DNA of 64,000 nt from the NCBI RefSeq assembly GCF_963676685.1, contig NC_092350.1, positions 10,211,307 through 10,275,306 of the forward strand, in the 5' to 3' direction. The first letter of the stretch is position 1. The number at the start of each line of letters is the position of its first letter. Shown here piece after piece: positions 34,714 through 45,284 of this stretch. Made by a program: the position numbers and the translations under genes. Below the pieces are notes generated by a model. The model was not told the DNA's origin and ran no database searches. It saw only the letters and a program-made list of their open reading frames with translations. Origin of the DNA: Mytilus edulis. Lineage: Eukaryota > Mollusca > Bivalvia > Mytilida > Mytilidae.

Positions 34714-36701
34714 TATAGTTATAGCGTAGGTAGTTTGATTTATTTAGACATCTCTTATTTGACATAGCAGTGATCTTTATGAACGATTCCCATACGGATA
34801 CTAATGAGATATAGAAAGCCATCAAAATGTGTCATAGAGATAAATAAACTACAACTGTGTGTGTGTGTGTAGAGAGATAAATAAACTACAACTGTGTGTG
34901 TGTGTGTAGAGAGAGAAATTTTAAAAACTAAATTGATTAAAAACTTATCAGAATTTTGGCTTTTTGTCATGGTGTTGTCTTCTTTTATTTGATTTGTGAT
35001 TTTTATTTCCCAATTAGTATTTTCTTTCTCTTTTTAGCCTTAGGATACACTATTGTGTTAGGGTAGATTCAGTTGTTTAATTTGTTGCTTCTATAAAACC
35101 TACTTCTAAGTGAATTTATTATCACATATATTTTATGCTTTTTTTTTTTACAAATATTGAATAGAGTTTATCAATCAAATAGTCACAAAACCAGTAAAGT
35201 TAAAAACTTATTAAGAATACTCATGATGAAATTTCATATGCATTCATATTTTTGTATACTTATGTTTACTTAGATCATGTAAATTTAAGCATATTTGATG
35301 ATGCATCTGATCAAACCAAATAAATGTCATATGTATTAAAATGTACACAAAGTCATTTATATTTGGAAATTATACAAGATATCTAAGTAATAAAGAGTTT
35401 TGTATACTAGGCACATATTAAATAGTGCACATTAAGTATTGTTTCTTTTTTTTTTAATGTAAAGATGATTTTGCTATATATTTTACATCAATTGAGGAAT
35501 AAGTTTTTTTCATGATAAGGATAATGTTACGTAATTTTAGATTGTTAATGGTTAATTTTGTTTTAAGTAATACTTTGTTTTGAGTCAGTCAATTCCAGAA
35601 TATATCCGTATTTAATACTCATCCAATGTATGTTGCACAATATTATTGATGCTTGTAACAATGTTGATCAAAGCAAGAAAAAGACTTGAAATAGTTCCAA
35701 ACATATTTTCTTTTGGACAGATTTATTGACTCTAACATGAACATACATTAGAATGTTGTCCAAATCTTTCTTAAAACCCCATATATTGCTTAAAGTGTTT
35801 TGGAAAACCTCATAAAAGGTACTTTACCCTTGATAGTGTTACCATGTTAATACCTAACGTGTATTATTTCTTAAAAATTTATTTCTGATGGTTGTGTATC
35901 TTTATATTACAAGGAGATAGTTGTACATTAAGTTTGTTTTGCCATAGATATTAGATAGTACAAATATTATGATCTGAAAAACATTTTACACTTTCTACTT
36001 AAAAAAAAAGTTTGTAAATTTTGGTGCTTAGTTTATAGATTTTAGACAAAAAATTTGAGTGTTTTCTACTGTTGAAGATTTTAAATGTAATGGTAAATAA
36101 AATATGCCACATTCCTTTAGACTTTGTTATCTATTTTTAGGCAGTAAAAGTTGACAAATGGAGATCAGTCCAGAATCTTAATATGTTAGAGTATTCTAGT
36201 ATTGTCTGGTAGTGAGAATTACTAGAAGAAAGTATACCCACTATGTTTATCATCTATCACCAACTTTTCACAGGAACCAAATTGCCCAGAATTGAATTTA
36301 ATATGTTTGCATAAATAGTTCCTGAATAATATTAACAAAAGATAATAGATTTTGATGGTATTCTATTCCTATCTTATGCCTGTGGAAGAAGTTTGTTTAA
36401 ATTTGGTACCAGCTGCTCATTGATATGAAAGTGAATTTCTAACACCTTTTGCAACTACTGTGAACTCACTGTTATTTGTGGAGTTCCAAATTATTGTAGA
36501 TTTCCTGGTTAAAGGTTAACAACGATATCGAATGTTCAAACAAGTACAGCATATTTCTGTGGGTGCATTTTTGAAAAAAAAGTGAAATAAATCTTTCTCA
36601 CCAATTAAGCAATGTTTATACAATCTACCCTTTCTATTTTCAAAATTAGAGATATTGTTTTTATGTCTCAGCTAGATACATGATATTTTCATTTGCCAAT
36701 C
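34714..36701. repeat. P3: upstream block of receptor unit C
   Basis: Near-identical to P2 (24429-26384). One local difference is a tandem duplication near 34850-34912 of the tgtgtgtgtgtgtagagaga stretch with gataaataaactac. No gene is visible. Confidence 0.88.
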
Positions 36702-38384
36702 AAGTAACTTCCATAATATAGACATATAGATTAGGGCGACAGTAGTTGAGCGCAAGGAAAAACCAAGTAACTTCCATAATATAGACATATAGATTAGGGC
36801 GACAGTAGTTGAGCGCAAGGAAAAACCAAGTAACTTCCATTATATAGACTATAGATTAAGGCGACCGTAGTTGAGCACAGGGAAAAACCAAGAAACTTCT
36901 ATAATATAGACATATAGATTAGGGCGACAGTAGTTGAGCACAAGGAAAAACCAAGTAACTTCCATAATATAGACTATAGATGAAGGCAACCGTAGTTGAG
37001 GGCAAGGAAAACCCAAGTAGCTTCCATAATATAGACATATAGATTAGGGCGACAGTAGTTGAGCGCAAGGAAAAACCAAGTAACTTCCATAATATAGACA
37101 ATAGATTAGGGCGACAGTAGTTGAGTGCAAGGAAAAACCAAGTAACTTCCAAAATATTGACATATAGATTAGGGCGACAGATTTGAGCGCAAGGAAAAAC
37201 CAAGTCACTTCCATAATATAGACTATAGTTTAAGGCGATCGTAGTTGAGCGCAAGGAAAAACCAAATAACTTCCATAATATAGACATATAGATTAGGGCG
37301 ACAGTAGTTGAGTGCAAGGAAAAACCAAGTAACTTCCATAAAATAGACATATAGATCAAGGCGACAGTAGTTGAGTGCAAGGAAAAACCAAGTCACTTCC
37401 ATAATACAGACATATAGATCAAGGCGACAGTAGTTGAGCGCTAGGAAAAACCAAGTAACTTCCATAATATAGACATATAGATTAGGGCGACAGTAGTTGA
37501 GTGCAAGGAAAAACCAAGTAACTTCCATAAAATAGACATATAGATCAAGGCGACAGTAGTTGAGTGCAAGGAAAAACCAAGTCACTTCCATAATACAGAC
37601 ATATAGATCAAGGCGACAGTAGTTGAGCGCTAGGAAAAACCAAGTAACTTCCATAATATAGACATATAGATTAGGGCGACAGTAGTTGAGTGCAAGGAAA
37701 AACCAAGTAACTTCCATAATATAGACATATAGATTAGGGCGACAGTAGTTGAGTGCAAGGAAAAACCAAGTAACTTCCATAATATAGACATATAGATTAG
37801 GGCGACAGTAGTTGAGTGCAAGGAAAAACCAAGTAACTTCCATAATATAGACATATAGATTAGGGCGACAGTAGTTGAGTGCAAGAAAAAACCAAGTAAC
37901 TTCCATAATACAGACATATAGATTAGGGCGACAGTAGTTGAGTGCAAGGAAAAACCAAGTAACTTCCATAATATAGACATATAGATTAGGGCGACAGTAG
38001 TTGAGCGCTAGGAAAAACCAAGTAACTTCCATAATATAGACATATAGATTAGGGCGACAGTAGTTGAGTGCAAGGAAAAACCAAGTAACTTCCATAATAT
38101 AGACATATAGATTAGGGCGACAGTAGTTGAGTGCAAGGAAAAACCAAGTAACTTCCATAATATAGACATATAGATTAGGGCGACAGTAGTTGAGTGCAAG
38201 GAAAACCAAGTAACTTCCATAATACAGACATATAGATTAGGGCGACAGTAGTTGAGTGCAAGGAAAAACCAAGTAACTTCCATAATATAGACATATAGAT
38301 TAGGGCGACAGTAGTTGAGCGCTAGGAAAAACCAAGTAACTTCCATAATATAGACATATAGATCAAGGCGACAGTAGGTGAGTG
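36702..38384. repeat. 63-bp minisatellite array 3, about 27 units, upstream of pseudogene C
   Basis: Same unit as array 2. The first ten or so units match the left end of array 2 variant by variant (gacagatttgagc at 37177, aagaaacttct at 36890). The right half uses mostly the gattagggcgac / gagtgcaagg form, unlike array 2. It ends gtaggtgagtgatattcaga. The minus-strand frames are artefacts of the unit length. Confidence 0.95.
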
Positions 38385-39031
38385 ATATTCAGATCTCTTA
38401 AATCAAGAGACAAATCAAGGTTAAAATTAATATCATATGGGTATCGCATAAACTCCAAACGGATTGAGATTTGATTCGTCAATAGTATATCATCTAATGC
38501 AACACAATTCACAGAAACAAATAGCACACTAATTTTTATACTTAAAAACTTAGGAATCCATGTTCAAGCCTAATTAGTTGATATTATGTAATAAGAAAAA
38601 AAGAAGTAATGCATTTTATTACTATCATTATATGATGAAACAAAATCAAATCAATCTGTTAATTTCGAAGTTTACTTTAAATTAAGACTACAATATATTA
38701 GTTGCTGCTGCTTTATTTGTCATGCATTTGAAATGCAATGATACAATATCAAACAAAATGTGTACTAATTTGATAAATATAATGATTAGTGACTAATTGA
38801 TTACACAACAATGATACCATCAACAGATGTTTGTATAGTCATTTAAGTGGAGAAGGATGGACGTTCCTGTGTGTTACTTAATTGGATGCATTTACAATTC
38901 AAAAGTCGTTACAGCTTGAAAATATAGAGCAAGTATTGACGACATCGATCATTTGAAAACAGGAAAATGTAATGCAATTGATAAGCATGTTTGATTATAC
39001 ATTTATGAAAATGTTCTTTACAGTCTGAAAG
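38385..39031 (+). promoter_or_regulatory. Diverged 5' flank of pseudogene C
   Basis: Recognisably the same as the flanks of A and B (tcttaaatcaagagacaaat, gatgtttgt, acgttcctgtgtgttactta) but with many substitutions and deletions. The acceptor ttctttacag before ATG is kept. Confidence 0.6.
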
Positions 39032-39080
39032 ATGGTATGGATTGGATTAATCATATTTCAACTTCTCATGCTCAACAATG

Positions 39081-40962
39081 ACAATAGATATAGGAAGATG
39101 TGGTGTGAGTGCCAATGAGACAACCCTCCATCCAAATAACAATTTAAAAAAAGTAAACCGTTATAGGTCAATGTACGGCCTTCAACACGGAGCCTTGGCT
39201 CACACCGAACAACAAGCTATAAAGGGCCAAAAAATTACTAGTGTAAAACCATTCAAACGGGAAAACCAACGGTCTAATCTATATAAAAAAACGAGAAACG
39301 AGAAACACGTATAAATTACATAAACAAACGACAACTACTGTACATCAGATTCCTGACTTAGGTCGGTGCAAACATTTGCAGCGGGATTGGATTAAACGTT
39401 TTAATGGTAAAAAAAAAGCCTTCTCCCTTTTTCTGAAACAATAGCATAACATCACAACATAGAAACACATACGATAAAATATCAATTGGCAGGCTTAACT
39501 CAATCAAAAAACGTAAATTAATACACTATGAACGAATAAATATGATCTGCGATATCTGAATGTAAATGCACAGTTAATAAAATATTAGGGATAAAAATTC
39601 AAGGCCAAAAAACAAACAAATAAGTCCAAACAAAGCCATGGCAAGACACCACTGCGAAATATTTAACCCTACGAAAATTATCACATTTGAAAAAAAACCG
39701 GTTTTAATAATACAGGTAAATCTTGAAGTTTATACAAATGTAGTGAAAATTAGAAGATATTCCAAATAATCAAAGCTGGTATATAGACAAGTTCCATATT
39801 AATATAAAATAACAAAAAGGTATTTTAAACAGTATCAACAGGTCGAATTAAAAAGAAAACACGATTTGAGAGTACTCGCAGTTACTGACAGCTAGATAAA
39901 AGCCAAAAACAATAAATAATAAAAAATCATGCATCAGAGACTAAAATCAACTAAAACACATCCCAGGGATTTAGCATTTTAACGTCATGAACAGTCAGAG
40001 AAGACATGACTTGTTCAATGCCAAAAATAAATGTATCGACAGGCAGTAGGATAGCGAGGAGCGACTTCTACAGAGACAAAAATCAACGCGTCTGTGTCTC
40101 TATACATCCCGCCTCAAAAGAAGACACAATTTAGTTATGTTTTAATTTGCTAATGACAAAATCGATATTAGTGCCAATGTAAACTATATTCAGAGATCTA
40201 ATTACAATATTGGTACGATAACCCTAACTTAAAAGTTTGTTTAAAGGTTAGATAAGTTTACAAGGATCACAAAGTGATTTCCTCGCTTTAAGTACAATAT
40301 TACCATAAAATTTAGGATGTGAAATACCATTTTTAATAAGTTTTCTACAGGTACAGCCAAATTTACTAATCAAATCTTTGTATCTATGAAAGAATTTAGT
40401 AAAAGTTTTAAGTAATTTATTGTATCGAAATCCCTGACACAACAATTTCCAAGTGATGTATTGATTACGTTCGTTAAAATCTATGACATCAGAACACACA
40501 CGGGCAAACCGAACGAGTTGGGATATATAAACACCGTATGATGGAGCCAAAGGCACATCGCCGTCTAAAAAAGGAAAATTAACAATAGGAAATGAAAAAT
40601 TGTCTCTTTTGTCGTAAAATTTAGTATGAAGTTTCTCGTTTGAAATTGAAATATCTAAATGTAAAAAAGGACAACTGCTGCTGTTTATGTTAGATTTAGT
40701 TAAAGTCAGTTCTTTTGGGTAAATTTCGGAAGTATATTTAGAGAACTCTGAATTATTCAACGAAAAAATATCATCCAGATAACGGTAGGTATTTTTGAAT
40801 GTATCAACCAAATATAACAATGATGGGTCTTTACTGAGTTTGGTCATGAACTGAGATTCATAGCAATATAGAAATAAATCTGTTATTAAAGGGACACAGT
40901 TAGTGCCCATAGGAATACCTACTACCTGACGATACACTTTATTACCGAAACGATTTTATTTC
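39081..40962 (-). mobile_element. 5'-truncated retroelement inserted in pseudogene C
   Basis: Inserted between 'caacaatga' and 'ttttatttctagttctacac', which are adjacent in genes A and B. On the minus strand it consists of the end of a reverse-transcriptase frame (40960-40248) and about 1.15 kb of 3' sequence. That sequence ends in the widespread tail (gagccttggctcacaccgaa, agtgccaatgagacaac) and cttcctatatctatt. The 5' end is cut off, as usual for target-primed insertion. I see no clear target-site duplication. Confidence 0.85.
40248..40960 (-). pseudogene. Reverse transcriptase, C-terminal fragment
   Basis: About 235 codons beginning RFGNKVYRQVVGIPMGTNCV. Shows the 'GIPMGTNC' motif, the catalytic 'YRYLDDIFS' (the two aspartates are present), 'FLHLDISI', 'FYDKRDNFSFPIVNFPFL' and 'SYGVYISQLVRFARVC'. 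This wording is typical of a reverse-transcriptase family abundant in molluscs and other marine invertebrates, possibly Penelope-like; I cannot fix the class. No GIY-YIG endonuclease is visible after it. The frame is open to the stop, so the copy is fairly young, but its N-terminus is missing. Confidence 0.8.
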
Positions 40963-41539
40963 TAGTTCTACACTATCTGATATTGAAAGACTTTATTCAA
41001 ACCTATCCCTGGACTACAATACAAAGATTAGACCTGGAGATGACCAGTCATTGACTACATGCGTTAATGTGTCTTTTAATTTGGGGGCTATTCAGGAATT
41101 CGACGAAGTAAACGGAAAATTTGCCGTCATTGGATTTTTTAGAATTACATGGCATGATTCAAGAATGACTTGGAACACAGTAGACTATAACAATACAAAT
41201 ACCTTAACATTTTTACAGAATGATATGTTTGAGTACAATGCTTTGCCTTCGACTTCAGTTTATAAATAAGAATCGCCGAATAACGAGTTATATAAAGTGG
41301 ATAATACTGTGCTGTAGACAGACAGAATGATTTGAAAAAGACAGAAAGTGCAAAATAACAAATCAGATGTTCATAATGCAGATTTGAACGCGTGTGACAG
41401 TTTGATTGATAATGACAAGCACGATATTTCGTGGCGTGACATATGTAAAGCACTTGATATAATTCTTTTAATAACTTCGTTTGTTGTACTCGCAGTCAGT
41501 GTATCATTCGTCTTCTTGATTACAACAAAAAGTATTTAA

Positions 41540-41766
41540 ATCAACAAGGAATAATTGTTTGGACAAACAAATGAGCAGTTTATGTGGCAATCATTGACGC
41601 CAATGGAGACTAATGCAATCCCATTTATTAATCATAAACAAACACAAGTATGCAAACATATGAGCAATCGGAAAAATAAAAGTAAATAAAGATATTTTTT
41701 TAATTTGATCAAAGTTTTAAAATTAATATAAAATGAGATAAATGAAGATTGTTATACACCATTTTT
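41540..41766. other. 3' flank of pseudogene C
   Basis: Diverged match to the 3' flank of genes A and B (ttgacgccaatggagac core), cut off at 41767 by an inserted repeat. Confidence 0.65.
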
Positions 41767-42101
41767 GTCTCGCCTTGGCGGAGTCGAAAAGCGAGACATA
41801 GGCATGCTGTTTGCGGCGACAGCTGCGGCGTCAACAATGTATTAGTTTGTGATTAGGTCTTGTTTTGGTTTTTGACCCGGATTTGTTTTTTTATATCGAT
41901 TTATGAGTTTTGAACATCGGTATACTACTGTTGCCTTTATTTATGGTGAACCACAAGTTGTATGTCAATGATATTTGGTATGCAGTTGTGTAAGCATTGG
42001 CTTATCTCATTTCCATGCAGATTATTTGGCCCTGCCACCTCAGTCATGGTATATTGATTTTGTAACTTTTATTAAGTTTCCAAAGGGAAACGCATTAAAT
42101 A

Positions 42102-43069
42102 CAGTCGACTCTCGTTATGTCGAAGTCAGCCGGACCAGAGAAATATTTCGAGATACACGTAGTTCGACTCAAACGAACACCGGAAGTTCGACAATCTAAG
42201 GGACACAACTCTTGCTTAGCTTGGTAAAGCTAAAATAAATCCGGTTGAATATGGTAAGGGGATCGATATTCTAGTATCAGATTGATGTATTTGTATGTCA
42301 CCGTCTTTTATTATTATAATGACATTATTTTTACTTATTCAATTGTATCAATAAATAAAAAAAATCCTATGGCTTTTCCAAGAGAGCAATTTCCAATCGA
42401 TAGTTTCGTTATTCAGGTCGGTTAATTATAGCTGACAAAATTGTTTATTCTCGGATACAAGAGATTTAAAAAAATTTGATTTCTATTCATTTTGTTTTAT
42501 CTCACTCTTTCTTTTCAAAAGAAAATATAACAAGATTAAAGACGCCGTTTGAGTAGTTTTTAGGTGATCACCAACGGAAGCCATAATCCTCACTTTATAC
42601 ACACCCAAGCTCATTAGTGTAAATCAAAACTAAATTGTTTTGTAAACATTTTAAATACTTTTTCATGAACATTAACAATGTAACACTAATTATTTATAAA
42701 AATTCTATAAAAGATAATCTTGGGTAAACACTCATGGAAATAGCATGTCATAAATCAATACAGTGGTCAGTGACCGGAAATTTAATTACACGTGTATTGT
42801 CAGATTAACTCTTCAATCCAGTTAAATCCCGGAGGTCATGTTTTGACATATGTGTATTAGTTCGAGATAAAAAATGAATTTTGAATGCTTTTGTTATCCT
42901 TGGGGCCGTAAATTTAGTTCGACTCAACCGAAATTTCGACTCATCCAATTTCGACTCATCAGGAGTCGAATTACATACTTTTGTATGGAATAAAGTTCGG
43001 GACCACGTGAAAACTTCGACTCATCCGAAATTTCGAGTCAACCGAGTTCGAGACAACGAGAGTTAACTG
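42102..43069. mobile_element. pogo/Tigger-like non-autonomous DNA transposon
   Basis: Left end TA-cagtcgactctcgttatgtc, right end agacaacgagagttaactg-TA. The ends are imperfect inverted repeats starting CAGT and flanked by TA (42100-42101 and 43070-43071). TA duplication and CAGT ends fit the pogo/Tigger branch of Tc1/mariner. The interior (968 bp) encodes no transposase that I can see. Extra sub-terminal motifs (ttcgactcatccgaaatttc) repeat near the right end. Confidence 0.8.
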
Positions 43070-43071
43070 TA

Positions 43072-43690
43072 TAAGAGGAGAATGACGACACAACATTACA
43101 ATGTAAGACACACAGAAACGAATTAAGCATTAGACAAAATCCGATAAGAGTAACAAATATAACAGCAAAACTAAATACATGAATTTGGGATAGAAAAGTA
43201 CCGTGACACGTCTTATAATGATGTAAATTCACACTCAAATATAAGAGGAAACAAACGACACAAAAGAAACACAACGTTGAAATGTAACACACACAGATAC
43301 GAACTATAATATAACAATGACCATATTCCTGACTTGGTAAAGGACATTTTTTAAAGAAAAAAATGGTGAGTTAAACCTGGTTTTGTGGCATGCAGAACCT
43401 CCCTCTTTTATGGCCATGTTAAATATAACATTAAAATGACAACACAACATTACAGGACTACAATACAAATACATTGGAGAACCCATTTGACAAAGAAACA
43501 CACGAATAATAGCTAACAAAAGGCACCAGGTTTAAGATTTAATACGCCAGAAGTGCGTTTTGTCCACACAAGACTTACTAGTGACGCTCAGATACAAAAG
43601 TTTGAAAGCCAAAACAAGTACAAAGTTAAACAGCATCGAGGACCAAAAGTTCAAGTAAAAGTTTGTGATCAGATCAAGGGAACCCATTAG
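43072..43690 (-). mobile_element. Dispersed retroelement tail
   Basis: Reads in reverse relative to 55400-55940 (both contain the ggtaaaggacattttt / taccaggtttaaccctacat block in opposite orientation) and includes tacgccagaagtgcgttttg. Probably a reverse-transcriptase element 3' region without coding sequence. Confidence 0.55.
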
Positions 43691-44222
43691 GTGGAAGGTC
43701 AATGATAATTGGTATTCAGTTGTGTAAGGAATAGCATTCATTTCCATTGAGAATATTTGGCCCTGCTCCTTTAATTATGGTCAATTGACTTGAAACTTTT
43801 GCTTAGTTTACATGTATTACTTGGTGATTAGATCAGTTTAAGATGTACTGCTAAGGTTAAGTAAATTTTATTTGTTATGTAAATTTATTGCCGTTTGCAA
43901 GTATCGTTTCCTTTCAGATTATATAAACCTATCCCCCTCATCATGATTCATTGACTTTGAAACTTTTACATAGTTTACAAGTTAATATTTGTTTTCAGGC
44001 TTGTTGAAAAAGCGAACAACTTATAATAATTCAATGGTATTTGGTATGCAGTTGTTTAAACATTGGCACATATCATTTCCATGGAGATTGTTTAGCCATG
44101 TACCTTCAGTCATAGTTCATCGACTTTGAATATTAGCATAATTTATATGTTATAGTAAAGCTATTTTAATTTCAATATTTTCATTATCAAAATTACAAAA
44201 ATGCGAGACATATCTCTTTGAT

Positions 44223-45284
44223 AACGGTTTATCAATAACAGTCCTGATGTAACTATAGATTAAGGAGACAGTAATTTAACTATGTTTAAATGTCGTAAAC
44301 CAGTTTGGGATTGACACAACAAGTTAACAAACACAAACTGGTGCGATGGTACGAACTTCAAGTAGAGCGAAATATTATCATCCATGCAAATTCATACTCA
44401 GTCATATCGTCACTTTCGGGAATAGGACACACTAAGAAAATTAAAGACCAGACTTATATCATCAAATATGAATTTTAGTTCTAGGTACTGCATTGGTAAC
44501 GATACGCCGAATGTTGTGTTTTTCACTGATAGTGCTACTATGCCACTGCTGAATGTCTATTCTTCATAAACAGTACATATTAATGCCACAACTTGAAACT
44601 ACTAACCATGTTACATAACCCAGAATTAAGTGTGTAGATAAATAATTTACAAAAAAATATATAGTGGTAGTTTCAATTTATTTTACCTTTTTTCATACAC
44701 AAAAAAGAGATAAGAATGCTAGATTCAATGCAGTTAAAGAAGCATTCTGCGGAACCTGACAGTTTTAGTCTTTGATCCGGGTTTTATTGTAAAGGTATCA
44801 AAAACTACTTGTAAATACTCACAACATGTTACAAAACGCAATAAAATAAACTTAAGACTGAACAATACGAACCCCATCAACAAAGTCGGGGTAATCGAAG
44901 GTGCTCAAGTGTGCTCATGTAGCACCCGTTGTTTTGCTCACGTGAGACGAACATTTATGGTTGGTTGAAAACAAAATGTAGCAACATAAGATATAGTTTC
45001 AATTTTCCCATTATGAACTTTGTATTCCTATGTAGCAACATTATGGAATACAATCTCCTACGTAGTACGATGTTAAAAACTCACGTTTCGTCTCATGATT
45101 TCCTTGATAGAGGGCTTCTGCTCAATATTTATCTATTTTATCAAGGGTTCAAAATGGCAAATTTAATATCACCACTTTGGAAGTTTACGGACACCTTATG
45201 CAATCATGATTCGATGCACCATTACTTAATATCTTTCACACATGTCGACGATATATTTTCCATAAAATAAGATAAGGTACCGAC
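44223..45284. other. Downstream block of pseudogene C, first part
   Basis: Diverged match to 22460-23690 after gene A (aacaaacacaaactggtg, ccgggttttattgtaa). It includes the reverse-transcriptase remnant at about 45085-45270 (SHDFLDRGLLLNIYLFYQGF), ending at the insertion site of a LINE. Confidence 0.75.

Larger units (their letters stand above)
39032..41539 (+). pseudogene. Receptor C: disrupted Cys-loop receptor pseudogene
   Basis: The start ATGGTATGGATTGG at 39032 and the signal-peptide region to about 39080 match gene A with a 6-bp deletion. A retroelement (39081-40962) then interrupts it. Homology resumes near 40965 (ctacactatctgatattgaa) through the loop D region. At 'GATAT' (about 41221) it jumps directly to the end of M3, a 596-bp deletion relative to A that removes the Cys-loop, M1, M2 and most of M3. 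Stops and small indels follow, although the M4 segment from 41348 to 41539 stays open (DISWRDICKALDIILLITSF). It cannot make a channel. Confidence 0.93.
41767..44222. mobile_element. Composite repeat inserted downstream of pseudogene C
   Basis: Starts tctcgccttggcggagtcga aaagcgagacata and ends aatgcgagacatatctcttt; genes A and B have no such DNA at the matching point. Inside are diverged repeats of a module with ggtatgcagttgtgtaagca and ttccatg.agat.atttggcc (about 41945-42095, 43690-43800, 44030-44140). A pogo-like element sits at 42102-43069 and another dispersed repeat at 43072-43690. No coding frame of note. Confidence 0.7.

Noticed and set aside
36919-38346. Minus-strand frames of 112-328 codons in array 3
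   Set aside because: Minisatellite artefact, as for array 2.
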